A stretch of 55,768 nt of DNA from an uncultured Clostridia bacterium. Its GTDB lineage: Bacteria; Bacillota; Clostridia; Christensenellales; UBA1242. The stretch is taken from positions 1-55,768 of the forward strand of contig CALWGA010000040.1 in NCBI GenBank assembly GCA_944377825.1, read 5' to 3'. A program made the position numbers and the translations under genes. This document shows positions 33,378 to 41,790 of this stretch, in pieces (the first letter of the stretch is position 1; each line of letters begins with the position of its first letter). The notes beneath the pieces were generated by a model, which was not told where the DNA came from, ran no database searches, and saw nothing but the letters and a program-made list of their open reading frames with translations.

Positions 33378-34537
33378 TGGAAGAAAGAAAGGTATTACTA
33401 CTTAAATTTGGCGAACTGTTTTTAAAGGGCAAAAATAAACGCGATTTTGAAAGGTTGCTCATGGACAACATCAGGCGAAAACTTGCGGGCTATAATTTTT
33501 CAATGGAATACACAAGCGGTAGGATTGTTATCGAAAATTACGATGAGATAGAAGAGAGTGTTATCGTAGAAAAGTTAAAAACGGTTTTTGGGCTTATCGG
33601 CATTGCAAAGGCAGTGGAGATTGACGGCGACTATGAAAATATAAAAAAGTATGTTTCTTCCATCAAACTTTCTGGCACTTTTAGGGTAAGCGCGAAACGC
33701 GCCGACAAACGCTTTCCTATGACTTCGGTGGAAATAGAGAGAAATTTGGGCGAGGTGCTTTTAAATTCCAACGAAAATTTGAAAGTTGACCTGCACACTC
33801 CAAAGACTATTCTCTATGTGGAAGTGCGATTTAACGGCAAGTGCTATATCTATCATAAAAACATCAAGTGCGCTGGCGGACTACCACTCGGCTCGGGCGG
33901 TGAGGCGCTCCTTCTTCTCTCAGGCGGTATCGATAGTCCTGTCGCTGGCTACCTTATGGCAAAGCGTGGGCTTAAAATTCAAGCGGTTCATTTCCACTCC
34001 TACCCATACACCAGCGAGCAAGCCAAGGAGAAGGTGATAAAACTTGCGCGAGAACTAACGGACTATGTCGATGAGATCAAATTACATATCGTTTCTTTCA
34101 CGAAAATTCAAGAGCAAATTCATATGAATTGTGACTCAGAATATATGATAACAATCATGCGCCGGATTATGATGCGTATCTCTGAGAAGATTTGTGAGCG
34201 TGAGAACTTGGGCGCGATTATCACAGGTGAGAGTTTAGGGCAGGTTGCCAGCCAAACCATGCAAAGCATAAATGTCACAAACTCTGTCGTATCTCTTCCA
34301 GTTTTTAGACCGCTCATCGCTTTTGATAAAGAGGACATTATGGACATCGCAAATAAGATTGGCACATATGAGACCTCCATTTTGCCATACGAAGATTGTT
34401 GTACGGTGTTTTTGCCAAAACATCCTGTCATTAAGCCGACGATAAAACGCGCTGAACATTTGGAAAAATTTTTAAATATAGATGCGCTTGTCAAGGAGGC
34501 GATAGAGACCGAAGAGGTTATATTGATAAAAGGATAA
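33377..34537 (+). CDS. thiI: tRNA 4-thiouridine synthetase ThiI
   Basis: ThiI adenylates U8 of tRNA and inserts sulfur. The 386 residues comprise a ferredoxin-like plus THUMP region (1-165, RVSAKRADKRFPMTSVEIER) and the PP-loop domain with LLLLSGGIDSPVAGYL near residue 178. The C-terminal rhodanese domain of the E. coli protein is absent, as in Bacillus, so the persulfide must come directly from the coupled cysteine desulfurase. The end ILPYEDCCTVFLPKHP is typical. Confidence 0.95.
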   Translation: MEERKVLLLKFGELFLKGKNKRDFERLLMDNIRRKLAGYNFSMEYTSGRIVIENYDEIEESVIVEKLKTVFGLIGIAKAVEIDGDYENIKKYVSSIKLSGTFRVSAKRADKRFPMTSVEIERNLGEVLLNSNENLKVDLHTPKTILYVEVRFNGKCYIYHKNIKCAGGLPLGSGGEALLLLSGGIDSPVAGYLMAKRGLKIQAVHFHSYPYTSEQAKEKVIKLARELTDYVDEIKLHIVSFTKIQEQIHMNCDSEYMITIMRRIMMRISEKICERENLGAIITGESLGQVASQTMQSINVTNSVVSLPVFRPLIAFDKEDIMDIANKIGTYETSILPYEDCCTVFLPKHPVIKPTIKRAEHLEKFLNIDALVKEAIETEEVILIKG

Positions 34538-34653
34538 CTTTTTTGTCGTTTCCATATATTCAAAATTATCAATATTTATGAAATCAAAAATCATAATTTT
34601 TCATTTTTCTAAATTTATATAAAAAATTAATGTATAAATATGCATAAAATCGC

Positions 34654-34682
34654 TTGCATATTTATTTATTTTATTGTATAAT
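34654..34682 (+). promoter_or_regulatory. Promoter of argR-recN
   Basis: TTGCAT at 34654-34659, a 17-bp spacer and TATAAT at 34677-34682. Confidence 0.68.
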
Positions 34683-34694
34683 AATTAAAACGAA

Positions 34695-34724
34695 ATGAAT
34701 AAACATAAATTTATATTTATTCAT
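34695..34724. promoter_or_regulatory. Probable ArgR operator (ARG-box-like palindrome)
   Basis: This 30-bp palindrome has one mismatched pair and is bounded by ATGAAT and ATTCAT with an A/T-only core except one C. It lies just downstream of the predicted transcription start of argR. TGAATA...TATTCA is the ARG-box pattern, so autorepression is likely. A further hairpin (CTACAAG/CTTGTAG, 34731-34757) follows before the ribosome binding site. Confidence 0.65.
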
Positions 34725-34776
34725 AAATCTCTACAAGTGCGTAAAATAGGCGCTTGTAGGCGTTAAGGAGAAAGAG

Positions 34777-35229
34777 ATGGCAAGGAGTTTAAGACAATCG
34801 AAAATCTTAGAATTAATATCTGTTAAGGAGATTGAAACGCAGGATGAACTGGCAAAAGAGTTAAAAAATGCCAACTTTGACATCACGCAAGCGACAATCT
34901 CAAGGGATATTAAGGAACTTGGACTCACCAAAATTCTTTCGCCGAGCGGAAAATATAAGTATGCGATTTTGGGGAGCGAAGGTCAGGGCGTTTCAAGTAA
35001 GTATATCAACATCTTCAAAGAGTGCGTCATCTCTGTGAAAAATGCCTTGAATCTTGCCGTTATAAAAACGATTAAAGGTATGGGCGGAAGCGTGGCTTCA
35101 TTTATCGACAAACTCAACCTAATCGAACTTATGGGCACAACCTTTGGCGATGACACCGTGCTTTTAGTTTTTCCATCAACCGCTCTGTCAAGTGAGGCGG
35201 TTGTCACTCTCAATAATATTTTGGCTTAG
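34777..35229 (+). CDS. argR: Arginine repressor ArgR/AhrC
   Basis: The protein has 150 residues: an N-terminal winged helix with the recognition segment FDITQATISRDIKELGLTK and a C-terminal hexamerisation/arginine-binding domain (NLAVIKTIKGMGGSVASFIDKL, then the Asp pair in GTTFGDDTVLLVF). It represses arginine synthesis and activates catabolism in relatives; in this place it may be autoregulated through the palindrome at 34695-34724. It is followed 10 bases later by recN, the normal Firmicutes order. Confidence 0.95.
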   Translation: MARSLRQSKILELISVKEIETQDELAKELKNANFDITQATISRDIKELGLTKILSPSGKYKYAILGSEGQGVSSKYINIFKECVISVKNALNLAVIKTIKGMGGSVASFIDKLNLIELMGTTFGDDTVLLVFPSTALSSEAVVTLNNILA

Positions 35230-35239
35230 GAGGAAGAGT

Positions 35240-36889
35240 ATGCTTTCTTCTCTTTTTATTTCAAATTTTGCACTTATTAAAAATTGTGAGGTTAATTTTA
35301 ATAAGGGTTTCAATGTTATTCTTGGTCAATCGGGCGCTGGTAAAAGCATTTTGATTGAGGCAATAAGTTTTGTGCTTGGCGCTAAGGCGGACAAAACGCT
35401 TCTTCGCACAGGCGAAAATCTTATGAAAGTTGAAGCAGTTTTCGATGATGTCAGCGAAAAGACTAAAAGTAAACTTGAAGAACTTGGCATAGACTCTGAC
35501 GACGAACTTGTCATCTCGCGCACGCTGAACTCGGACGGCAAAAGCGTGATACGCGTCAATGGCTCGGTTGTTGTTTTGAAAGCGCTTAAAGAAATAACGG
35601 CGGACTTTGTTGATTTTTGTGGTCAGCATGACAGCATTGGGCTAATCAACACCAACAATCATCTTGCCTTTCTTGATAAATTTATCGGCAGTGATGTTGA
35701 CGGATACTTGACACAACTAGACGGATATTTCAATGAGTTAAACGAAATTGAGAAAAAGATTAAGGCGCTGGGCGGAGATGACAGCGAACGCAACAGGCTT
35801 AAAGAGATTTTAAGATTTCAAATTGAAGAAATTGAAAGTGCTAACCTTACGCTTGGCGAAGAAGAGGAACTACGCGATAAATTCAATTACATATCTTCGG
35901 CGGAAAAGATAAGTGAAAATGTCGGCGAGGCGCTTAATAAAATTGAAAAAGACAACTTTTCTGCATCTAGTCTTGTTTTTGAAGCAAAGAGTGCTCTCTC
36001 AACATTAGGCGAATTTCAAAACATCTCCGAGTGTCAGGACAGGCTTGAAAGTGTATATTTTGAACTTAAGGACATCGCCGAGACTTTGGAAGGCGTGCTT
36101 GACAGCACCAACTATGACCCTGTGGAACTAGAGCGTATCGACAAACGCCTTGATTTAATCAAAGATTTAAAGCGAAAGTATGGCAAAAACATCGAGGAAA
36201 TTTTAAAATTTTTAGACGATGCGAAACAGAGACTAGAAGAACTAAGTGGCAGCGAAGAACTTTTAGTGAAGTTGAGCGTGCAAAAGGGTGCGGTGTTAAA
36301 TAAGATTGCAGAAACATCCTCAAAACTTTCCACTCTAAGAAAAGAAAAGGCGCATGGGCTAGAAAAGAGAATTGAAAATGAACTAAATGACCTTCAAATG
36401 AAAGGCACAAGTTTTAAGGTGAATTTTGAGAAATGCGAGCCAACACGCAAAGGTCAAGATTTAGTTAAGTTTATCTTTTCGGCGAATGTTGGAGAAGAGT
36501 TAAAAGATTTGTCTAAAACTGCGTCTGGTGGCGAACTTTCAAGACTCCTTCTTGCGTTTAAAAATATCATGCTAGATAAAGAAAGCACTGTCGTTTTTGA
36601 TGAGATAGACTCCGGCATAAGCGGTCAGACAGCAGGAAAGGTAGCTGAGAAGCTAAAAAATATCTCAAAATACCTACAAACAATCTGCATTACGCACACG
36701 CCGGTGGTGGCAAGCAAGGGCGACGAGTTTATTTTGGTTGAAAAGCACACCGAAAATGGCGAAACAATATCAACAGCAAGGTCGATTAAAGGCGAAGAGA
36801 TTGTGAAAGAGATTGCAGGACTTATCGATGGCAATGAAAACATCTCCACAACCGCATTAAACCACGCGAAAGAATTATTATCGAAATAG
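35240..36889 (+). CDS. recN: DNA repair protein RecN
   Basis: This SMC-like ATPase acts at DNA double-strand breaks. The 549 residues contain Walker A VILGQSGAGKSILIEAI near residue 30, a coiled-coil middle, the signature KTASGGELSRLLLAFK and Walker B STVVFDEIDSGISG. The ATG at 35240 is chosen because AGGAGGAAG precedes it; the frame is open from 35192, but those codons overlap argR. No spoIVB or spo0A follows, unlike in spore formers. Confidence 0.95.
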   Translation: MLSSLFISNFALIKNCEVNFNKGFNVILGQSGAGKSILIEAISFVLGAKADKTLLRTGENLMKVEAVFDDVSEKTKSKLEELGIDSDDELVISRTLNSDGKSVIRVNGSVVVLKALKEITADFVDFCGQHDSIGLINTNNHLAFLDKFIGSDVDGYLTQLDGYFNELNEIEKKIKALGGDDSERNRLKEILRFQIEEIESANLTLGEEEELRDKFNYISSAEKISENVGEALNKIEKDNFSASSLVFEAKSALSTLGEFQNISECQDRLESVYFELKDIAETLEGVLDSTNYDPVELERIDKRLDLIKDLKRKYGKNIEEILKFLDDAKQRLEELSGSEELLVKLSVQKGAVLNKIAETSSKLSTLRKEKAHGLEKRIENELNDLQMKGTSFKVNFEKCEPTRKGQDLVKFIFSANVGEELKDLSKTASGGELSRLLLAFKNIMLDKESTVVFDEIDSGISGQTAGKVAEKLKNISKYLQTICITHTPVVASKGDEFILVEKHTENGETISTARSIKGEEIVKEIAGLIDGNENISTTALNHAKELLSK

Positions 36890-37039
36890 TAATCATCTTT
36901 TTTATACAATCATTTTGAACTAGAAATATAAAAATATTCTAATTAAAAAAATTATAAGACCTTTTCAACTTTTGAATGTTAAGAAAAGAGAACATTCTAT
37001 CCAATGTCTTAATTATTTTTTAATTTTATTAAAAACTAA

Positions 37040-37068
37040 TGACAAACAGTAATAATGTGTGGTATAAT
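37040..37068 (+). promoter_or_regulatory. Promoter of the methyltransferase gene, giving a leaderless transcript
   Basis: TGACAA at 37040-37045 (or ATGACA one base earlier), then TATAAT at 37063-37068; the ATG at 37076 lies at the expected start of transcription and no Shine-Dalgarno is present. Confidence 0.6.
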
Positions 37069-37075
37069 ATAAAAT

Positions 37076-37810
37076 ATGAAAAAAAGTGCATACGATATAG
37101 ATATCTTCTTTAAAGATTATGTTTTAAATAATAGTAAATTTTCTTTTGATAGAGCGGTAGTCTTAAAAGAAAATTTAAAAAATAAAAAAATAACATCAAT
37201 TTTAGATTTGGCTTGTGGCACAGGCCTGTTTTTAAATGAGATGGCCAAAAATTTTGATTTAAAATATGGCGTAGGTCTAGATTTGAGCGAGAACATGATA
37301 AAATATGCTAAAAATCATAATCAATCACAAATTTTGGAATTTATTAAAGGAGATATGACCGATTTTTGCTTGAAAAAAACCTTTGATCTAATAACTTGTA
37401 ACTATGATGCAATCAACCATCTTAACTTATTTGAAGATTGGCAAAAGATGTTTGATAAAGTTTATGAGCACTTAAATAGTGGTGGGATTTTTACTTTTGA
37501 TTTTAATACTTTATTAAAGTTAAAGAATTTTAATAGAGATTCATACTATGAATGTGAAGATTATAATTGTGTATGGCACAATACAAACAAAAATAATAAG
37601 TTTAATTTTAATTTTTCATACTATGTAAAACAAAAAAATGGAAACTATAAACTAATAAAATCAAGTCAAACCGAATCCACATTCTCTCATAAATTGATAA
37701 CTAAAGCACTTAAATTATCAGGCTTTAACCATATTGAATTTTGTGATAAAAATTTTAAAAAATGCTGTCCAAACAAAGTTTTTAGATGCTTTGTTATTTG
37801 TAAAAAATAG
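37076..37810 (+). CDS. Class I SAM-dependent methyltransferase
   Basis: The protein has 244 residues. Motif I is SILDLACGTGLFLNEMAKNF (~42-60), motif II GVGLDLSENMIKYAK, and motif IV FDLITCNYDAINHL. The C-terminal half is basic and Asn-rich with several Cys (KKCCPNKVFRCFVICKK). Substrate unknown; the order of motifs fits small-molecule or tRNA-type methylases (Methyltransf_25/11). It is clearly more AT-rich than its neighbours, with runs of AAT/AAA codons, and may have been acquired separately. It is 20 bases from the Nudix gene. Confidence 0.8.
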   Translation: MKKSAYDIDIFFKDYVLNNSKFSFDRAVVLKENLKNKKITSILDLACGTGLFLNEMAKNFDLKYGVGLDLSENMIKYAKNHNQSQILEFIKGDMTDFCLKKTFDLITCNYDAINHLNLFEDWQKMFDKVYEHLNSGGIFTFDFNTLLKLKNFNRDSYYECEDYNCVWHNTNKNNKFNFNFSYYVKQKNGNYKLIKSSQTESTFSHKLITKALKLSGFNHIEFCDKNFKKCCPNKVFRCFVICKK

Positions 37811-37830
37811 TAAAAGAATTGGAGTTAAGC

Positions 37831-38289
37831 ATGGAAAAGAAAAGAGAGCGCGCAAGAGCAATTATTGTTCGTGAGGGCAGGCTTGTTTCAATGTATCGTG
37901 AAAAACAGGGGAGAATTTATTATACTTTTCCTGGCGGTGGCATGGAAGAGAACGAAAGTGAAGAAGCTTGCGTAAAACGCGAAGTGTTTGAAGAATTTGG
38001 TATCATTGTGAAACCAATCAAAAAGGTTTACACTTACGAAAATAAAATTAGCAAAGAACATTTTTATCTTGCAGAATGGCTTTCTGGTAAGTTCGGCTCT
38101 GGCGAGGGTGAAGAGTTTCAGGATAATCAAAATAATGGAGTTTATATACCAAAGCTTATTAAAATTTCTGACATACCAATGCTTCCGCTTGTGCCACCAG
38201 AAGTGGCTTCCGCTTTCTATTCTGACTACATAAAAAATGGCAATGACATTCGAAATGATGTTAAGTTTATTTTTGGTGAGATAAAATAA
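37831..38289 (+). CDS. Nudix hydrolase
   Basis: The protein has 152 residues with a complete Nudix box (GGGMEENESEEACVKREVFE, then EFGI), matching G-x5-E-x7-REUxEExGU. It hydrolyses a nucleoside diphosphate linked to another moiety; the substrate cannot be told. GGAG lies 7 bases before the ATG at 37831; an in-frame TTG at 37819 is before that site and is rejected. Confidence 0.88.
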   Translation: MEKKRERARAIIVREGRLVSMYREKQGRIYYTFPGGGMEENESEEACVKREVFEEFGIIVKPIKKVYTYENKISKEHFYLAEWLSGKFGSGEGEEFQDNQNNGVYIPKLIKISDIPMLPLVPPEVASAFYSDYIKNGNDIRNDVKFIFGEIK

Positions 38290-38290
38290 C

Positions 38291-38319
38291 TTGACAAAAT
38301 AATTTAGAGTTTGTATCAT
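38291..38319 (+). promoter_or_regulatory. Promoter of the SIMPL protein gene
   Basis: TTGACA at 38291-38296, a 17-bp spacer and TATCAT at 38314-38319; AAGGAGG precedes the ATG. Confidence 0.6.
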
Positions 38320-38345
38320 GTTTTCAGGTAAATTAAGGAGGTATT

Positions 38346-38987
38346 ATGGAAATTTTTGTTTCAGGAGAAGGAAGAAAGGAGTTAGCGCCAAATTTAATTG
38401 GCTTAGATTACACATTTAAGGCAAAAGAAAAAACTTATGAAAAGGCAGTTGAGATAGGCACAAAAATAGTGGCTGATTATTTGCAATTTTTGATTTCCGA
38501 AGGCTTTAGTAAAAGTGATTTTAAAACATCTAGTATGCGTGTAAGTGAAGCTAGTACTTATGACGCAAAAACTAAGAAATACATAAAGGATGGGTATCTT
38601 TTTGTCCAAGAAGCGAGCATTGAGTTTGATTATGACTTAAAGCGTATGGCAAAAATAATTGAAGCAACTTCAAAACTAAAAACGCCACCAACCTATGAAA
38701 TAGTTTTCGATATTAAAGATAAAGCGCAAATGGAAGATGAAATTGTCACACTTGCTGTCCTTGATGCAAAGCATAAAGCAGAAAATATCGCAAAGGCAAT
38801 GGGCAAGCAGATTAAAGAATGTAAAAGGGTGGAATATTCTACAAATGATAGGGGATTTTCTGGGCATTACGATATGATGGAATGTCGAATGATGTCAAAA
38901 GAAAACTCTGCTCAAAACATTGAACAGGTATTTGTGCCAGAAGATATAGTATTGACGAAATCGGTTAATTGTGTTTTTGAAGCTTAG
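38346..38987 (+). CDS. SIMPL (DUF541) domain protein, cytoplasmic
   Basis: The protein has 213 residues starting directly with the SIMPL domain (EIFVSGEGRKELAPNLIGLD) and containing the typical Glu-Lys-rich helix, the YLFVQEASIEFDYDLKRM strand and the AVLDAKHKAENIAKAMGKQI helix. Most SIMPL proteins are exported; here no signal peptide is seen, so it should be cytoplasmic. The function of the family is poorly known. It is monocistronic with AAGGAGG 5 bases upstream. Confidence 0.8.
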   Translation: MEIFVSGEGRKELAPNLIGLDYTFKAKEKTYEKAVEIGTKIVADYLQFLISEGFSKSDFKTSSMRVSEASTYDAKTKKYIKDGYLFVQEASIEFDYDLKRMAKIIEATSKLKTPPTYEIVFDIKDKAQMEDEIVTLAVLDAKHKAENIAKAMGKQIKECKRVEYSTNDRGFSGHYDMMECRMMSKENSAQNIEQVFVPEDIVLTKSVNCVFEA

Positions 38988-39128
38988 TAGTATAAGAATA
39001 TTTTTTAATAAAAAATGCTATAAAAATAATATAGTGTTATTTATCATTGCTTTTTAGCTTTCCTTTAAGAGTTTTGGCTTGCAGAATTTTTTAAGTTTAG
39101 TTATAGATTTACAAACGTTGCTATTTAT

Positions 39129-39157
39129 TTGACAAAATTGTCAAAATATTTTAAACT
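39129..39157 (+). promoter_or_regulatory. Promoter of ruvC, giving a leaderless transcript
   Basis: TTGACA at 39129-39134, a 17-bp spacer and TAAACT at 39152-39157; the ATG at 39164 is 7 bases after the -10 box and has no Shine-Dalgarno. Confidence 0.65.
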
Positions 39158-39163
39158 TAGTGT

Positions 39164-39652
39164 ATGAGAGTTTTAGGAATTGACCCCGGCTATGCAATTG
39201 TCGGCTACGGGATTATTGAAACAAGCGAAAATAATAAGATTATCGACTATGGTGTTATCGAAACGCCAAAAGAGGATCCATTGCCTATAAGGCTTCAGCA
39301 CATCGATGAGGCGCTTAGGGTTATCTTTGAGACCTACAGGCCTGACGAGGTGGCGATTGAGGAACTTTTCTATTTCAAGAACCAAAAGACCGTTATTCAA
39401 GTGGCGCAGGCGCGCGGTGTGATAGTGCTTGCAAGTCAAAAATATTGTGGGCGCACTTTTGAATACACACCTATTCAAATCAAGCAGGCGCTGACAGGCA
39501 ATGGTCATGCAGAGAAGAGACAGATGCAGTATATGGTCAAAAATGTGCTTGGGCTTAAGGATATTCCGCGTCCGGATGATGCTGCGGATGCGCTCGCGGT
39601 GGCGATATGCCATGGGCAAATCAATCCTAGGCTTAATTTTAATATGATGTGA
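39164..39652 (+). CDS. ruvC: Crossover junction endodeoxyribonuclease RuvC
   Basis: RuvC resolves Holliday junctions. The 162 residues start RVLGIDPGYAIVGYGIIE with the first catalytic Asp (residue 6); EVAIEELFYFKNQKT gives the Glu pair, and RPDDAADALAVAICH the last Asp residues. The frame begins at the ATG right behind the promoter, so the mRNA appears leaderless. Its place before ruvA-ruvB is the standard order; a 160-base AT-rich gap separates them. Confidence 0.96.
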   Translation: MRVLGIDPGYAIVGYGIIETSENNKIIDYGVIETPKEDPLPIRLQHIDEALRVIFETYRPDEVAIEELFYFKNQKTVIQVAQARGVIVLASQKYCGRTFEYTPIQIKQALTGNGHAEKRQMQYMVKNVLGLKDIPRPDDAADALAVAICHGQINPRLNFNMM

Positions 39653-39811
39653 GAAGTCTAGACTTGTTTTCTTGATTTGCTTATCTAGTTTTAAACAAAA
39701 ATTTCGAATATTTCGTATTCCGAATATCTCGAAAAAAGTTACAAAAATTGTTTTTTAAACGAATGCAACTTTAATATTTAAAACGATTGAAAAAATTTAT
39801 GTGAGGAAGAT

Positions 39812-40417
39812 ATGATTTCATTTTTAGTGGGAACGATTGAAGAAAAATATGAAAATACGCTTGTTATGGATGTCAACGGCGTGGGTTATGAACTGCAAAT
39901 TTCCAATAACTCGCTTGTGGCACTTCCAAACACCAACGAAACTTGCAAAATCTACACATATTTGCATGTGAAAGAGGATGGAATTGCGCTTTTTGGGTTT
40001 GCTTCGCAAGAAGAAAAGAACATTTTTATGAAACTTATCACGGTTTCTGGCGTTGGTCCGAAAATGGCAATCGCGATACTTTCTGGCATGAAGATAAGCG
40101 ACTTAGTTGTGGCAATTTCACGCGAGGATGTTTCGCTTTTATCCAAAATCAAGGGCTTGGGCAAGAAAACTGCCGAGCGCGTTTGCCTTGAACTTAAGGA
40201 TAAGATATCAGTCGCAGGCTACGGCACAGACCTATTCAACTACAAGGAAAATCTCGACAACTTCTATGATGAGAACGCTCTTAATGATGCGGTGGAAACG
40301 CTTATCAACTTGGGCGTCAACAAGAACGAGGCTTATAGGCTGGCGCGCGCAAATGCCGGCGATGGTGCAACCGCGGAAGAGATTATTTTGAAAGTTCTTC
40401 GCTATTTAGGGCGTTAA
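39812..40417 (+). CDS. ruvA: Holliday junction branch migration subunit RuvA
   Basis: RuvA binds four-way junctions and loads RuvB. The 201 residues comprise the OB fold (1-62), the helix-hairpin-helix domain with LITVSGVGPKMAIAILSGM and LLSKIKGLGKKTAERVCLEL, and the C-terminal RuvB-binding helices (NDAVETLINLGVNKNEAYRLA). AGGAAG precedes the ATG. ruvB follows 14 bases later. Confidence 0.96.
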   Translation: MISFLVGTIEEKYENTLVMDVNGVGYELQISNNSLVALPNTNETCKIYTYLHVKEDGIALFGFASQEEKNIFMKLITVSGVGPKMAIAILSGMKISDLVVAISREDVSLLSKIKGLGKKTAERVCLELKDKISVAGYGTDLFNYKENLDNFYDENALNDAVETLINLGVNKNEAYRLARANAGDGATAEEIILKVLRYLGR

Positions 40418-40431
40418 ATTTGGGGTGAGAT

Positions 40432-41430
40432 ATGGAAGATAGATTTATAACAAGCACAAAGAATTTTACTGATGCTGAGATTGAAACTTCGCTTCGACCA
40501 ACAAGCCTAGATCAATATGTTGGACAAGATAAAATTAAGGAAAGTTTGAAGGTCTACATTCAGGCGGCAAAGTCGCGTAAGGATGCACTCGACCACGTGC
40601 TTTTATATGGTCCACCAGGCTTAGGTAAGACAACACTTTCGCACATTATTGCGAAGGAACTAGGCTCGCAAATCAAAATCACATCAGGTCCTGCCATTGA
40701 GCATGCTGCCGACCTTGCGGCGATACTGACCAATCTTAACAAAAATGATGTTTTGTTTATCGACGAAATTCATAGGCTAAATAAGACCGTTGAGGAAATT
40801 CTCTATCCTGCCATGGAAGATTTCGCGCTTGATTTTATTGTCGGCAAAGGTCCATCGGCGAAGAATATGCGACTTAAAATTCAACCTTTCACGCTTATCG
40901 GCGCGACCACAAAGGCGGGTATGCTGACAAGTCCACTCCGCGATAGGTTTGGCGTTATCTGCAGGCTCGAATTATATTCAGACAAAGACCTACAAATCAT
41001 CATTAAGCGTTCGGCTGAGATTTTGAATATCAAAATTGACGAAAGTGCCAGCCTTGACATCGCAAAGCGTTCGCGCGGAACACCAAGAATTGCTAATCGT
41101 CTTTTAAAGCGTGTTAGAGATTACGCCGAAGTTTTGGGCAGTGGCGAGATAACAAAGGAGATAACCGACCAAGCGCTTGCAAAAATGGAAATTGACGAAC
41201 TTGGGCTTGACTTTATCGACAGAAAGATACTTGAAAGCATAATCTACAAATTCGGTGGCGGACCTGTGGGACTCGACACGCTGTCGGCGACCATTGGCGA
41301 AGATGCAGGCACGATTGAAGATGTCTATGAGCCATATTTGATGCAATTAGGATTTATTGCAAGAACCCCACGCGGGCGTATTGCAATGGAAAACGCATAT
41401 CATCATCTTGGACTAGACTACAACAAATGA
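40432..41430 (+). CDS. ruvB: Holliday junction branch migration helicase RuvB
   Basis: This AAA+ motor drives branch migration. The 332 residues carry [20 protein letters not shown], Walker [17 protein letters not shown], Walker [13 protein letters not shown], the arginine-finger region [13 protein letters not shown] and the C-terminal winged helix ([13 protein letters not shown]). A copy of the structured dispersed repeat begins within three bases after the stop, so it is part of the 3' end of this transcript. Confidence 0.97.
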   Translation: MEDRFITSTKNFTDAEIETSLRPTSLDQYVGQDKIKESLKVYIQAAKSRKDALDHVLLYGPPGLGKTTLSHIIAKELGSQIKITSGPAIEHAADLAAILTNLNKNDVLFIDEIHRLNKTVEEILYPAMEDFALDFIVGKGPSAKNMRLKIQPFTLIGATTKAGMLTSPLRDRFGVICRLELYSDKDLQIIIKRSAEILNIKIDESASLDIAKRSRGTPRIANRLLKRVRDYAEVLGSGEITKEITDQALAKMEIDELGLDFIDRKILESIIYKFGGGPVGLDTLSATIGEDAGTIEDVYEPYLMQLGFIARTPRGRIAMENAYHHLGLDYNK

Positions 41431-41690
41431 TTGGTGCGGACACCAACTACGCTTTTACGCCGGCACGGAAAATTAAAAATTTTTCTAACGGTTGCTCCGA
41501 TGGTTTCGCAATCCTCTTCGGCGTCATAAACGGCACTTCATTTCGTGATTTGTCTTACACCAAATCACTTACCATTCGTTTGTTTACTCCTTATCTCCAA
41601 AAATGGCATTTTCGGAGTGCCACATTTTGAGATTTTTGATTTATGCTCGTTGAACACAGTTCTACACTTCGCAAAATCAAAAATTGAATA
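41431..41690 (-). repeat. Structured dispersed repeat (about 300 bp), copy 2
   Basis: This is the reverse-oriented match of 1186-1500. Hairpins, plus-strand coordinates: GGTG-CGGA-CACC (41433-41444); GGAAAATT/AATTTTTC (41467-41485); GTGATTTG-TCTTACAC-CAAATCAC (41545-41568); CTCCAAAAATG/CATTTTCGGAG (41595-41617); GAAC-ACA-GTTC (41652-41662). The last replaces GGGC/GCCC of copy 1 at the same place. The remaining 100 bases to queA are AT-rich and hold nothing I recognise. A 67-codon open frame across the repeat is not a gene. Confidence 0.75.
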
Positions 41691-41790
41691 AATATAAACA
41701 AAAACACTTTAATATTATATTTAAACATAGAACAAAGCACAGTTTGTTACCAAGAATTAGGATTTTTTGATAGAATACAAAAGGAACATT

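Noticed and set aside
41427-41630. 67-codon open frame after ruvB
   Set aside because: It lies wholly in the structured dispersed repeat, has no ribosome binding site, and copy 1 of the repeat does not keep the frame.
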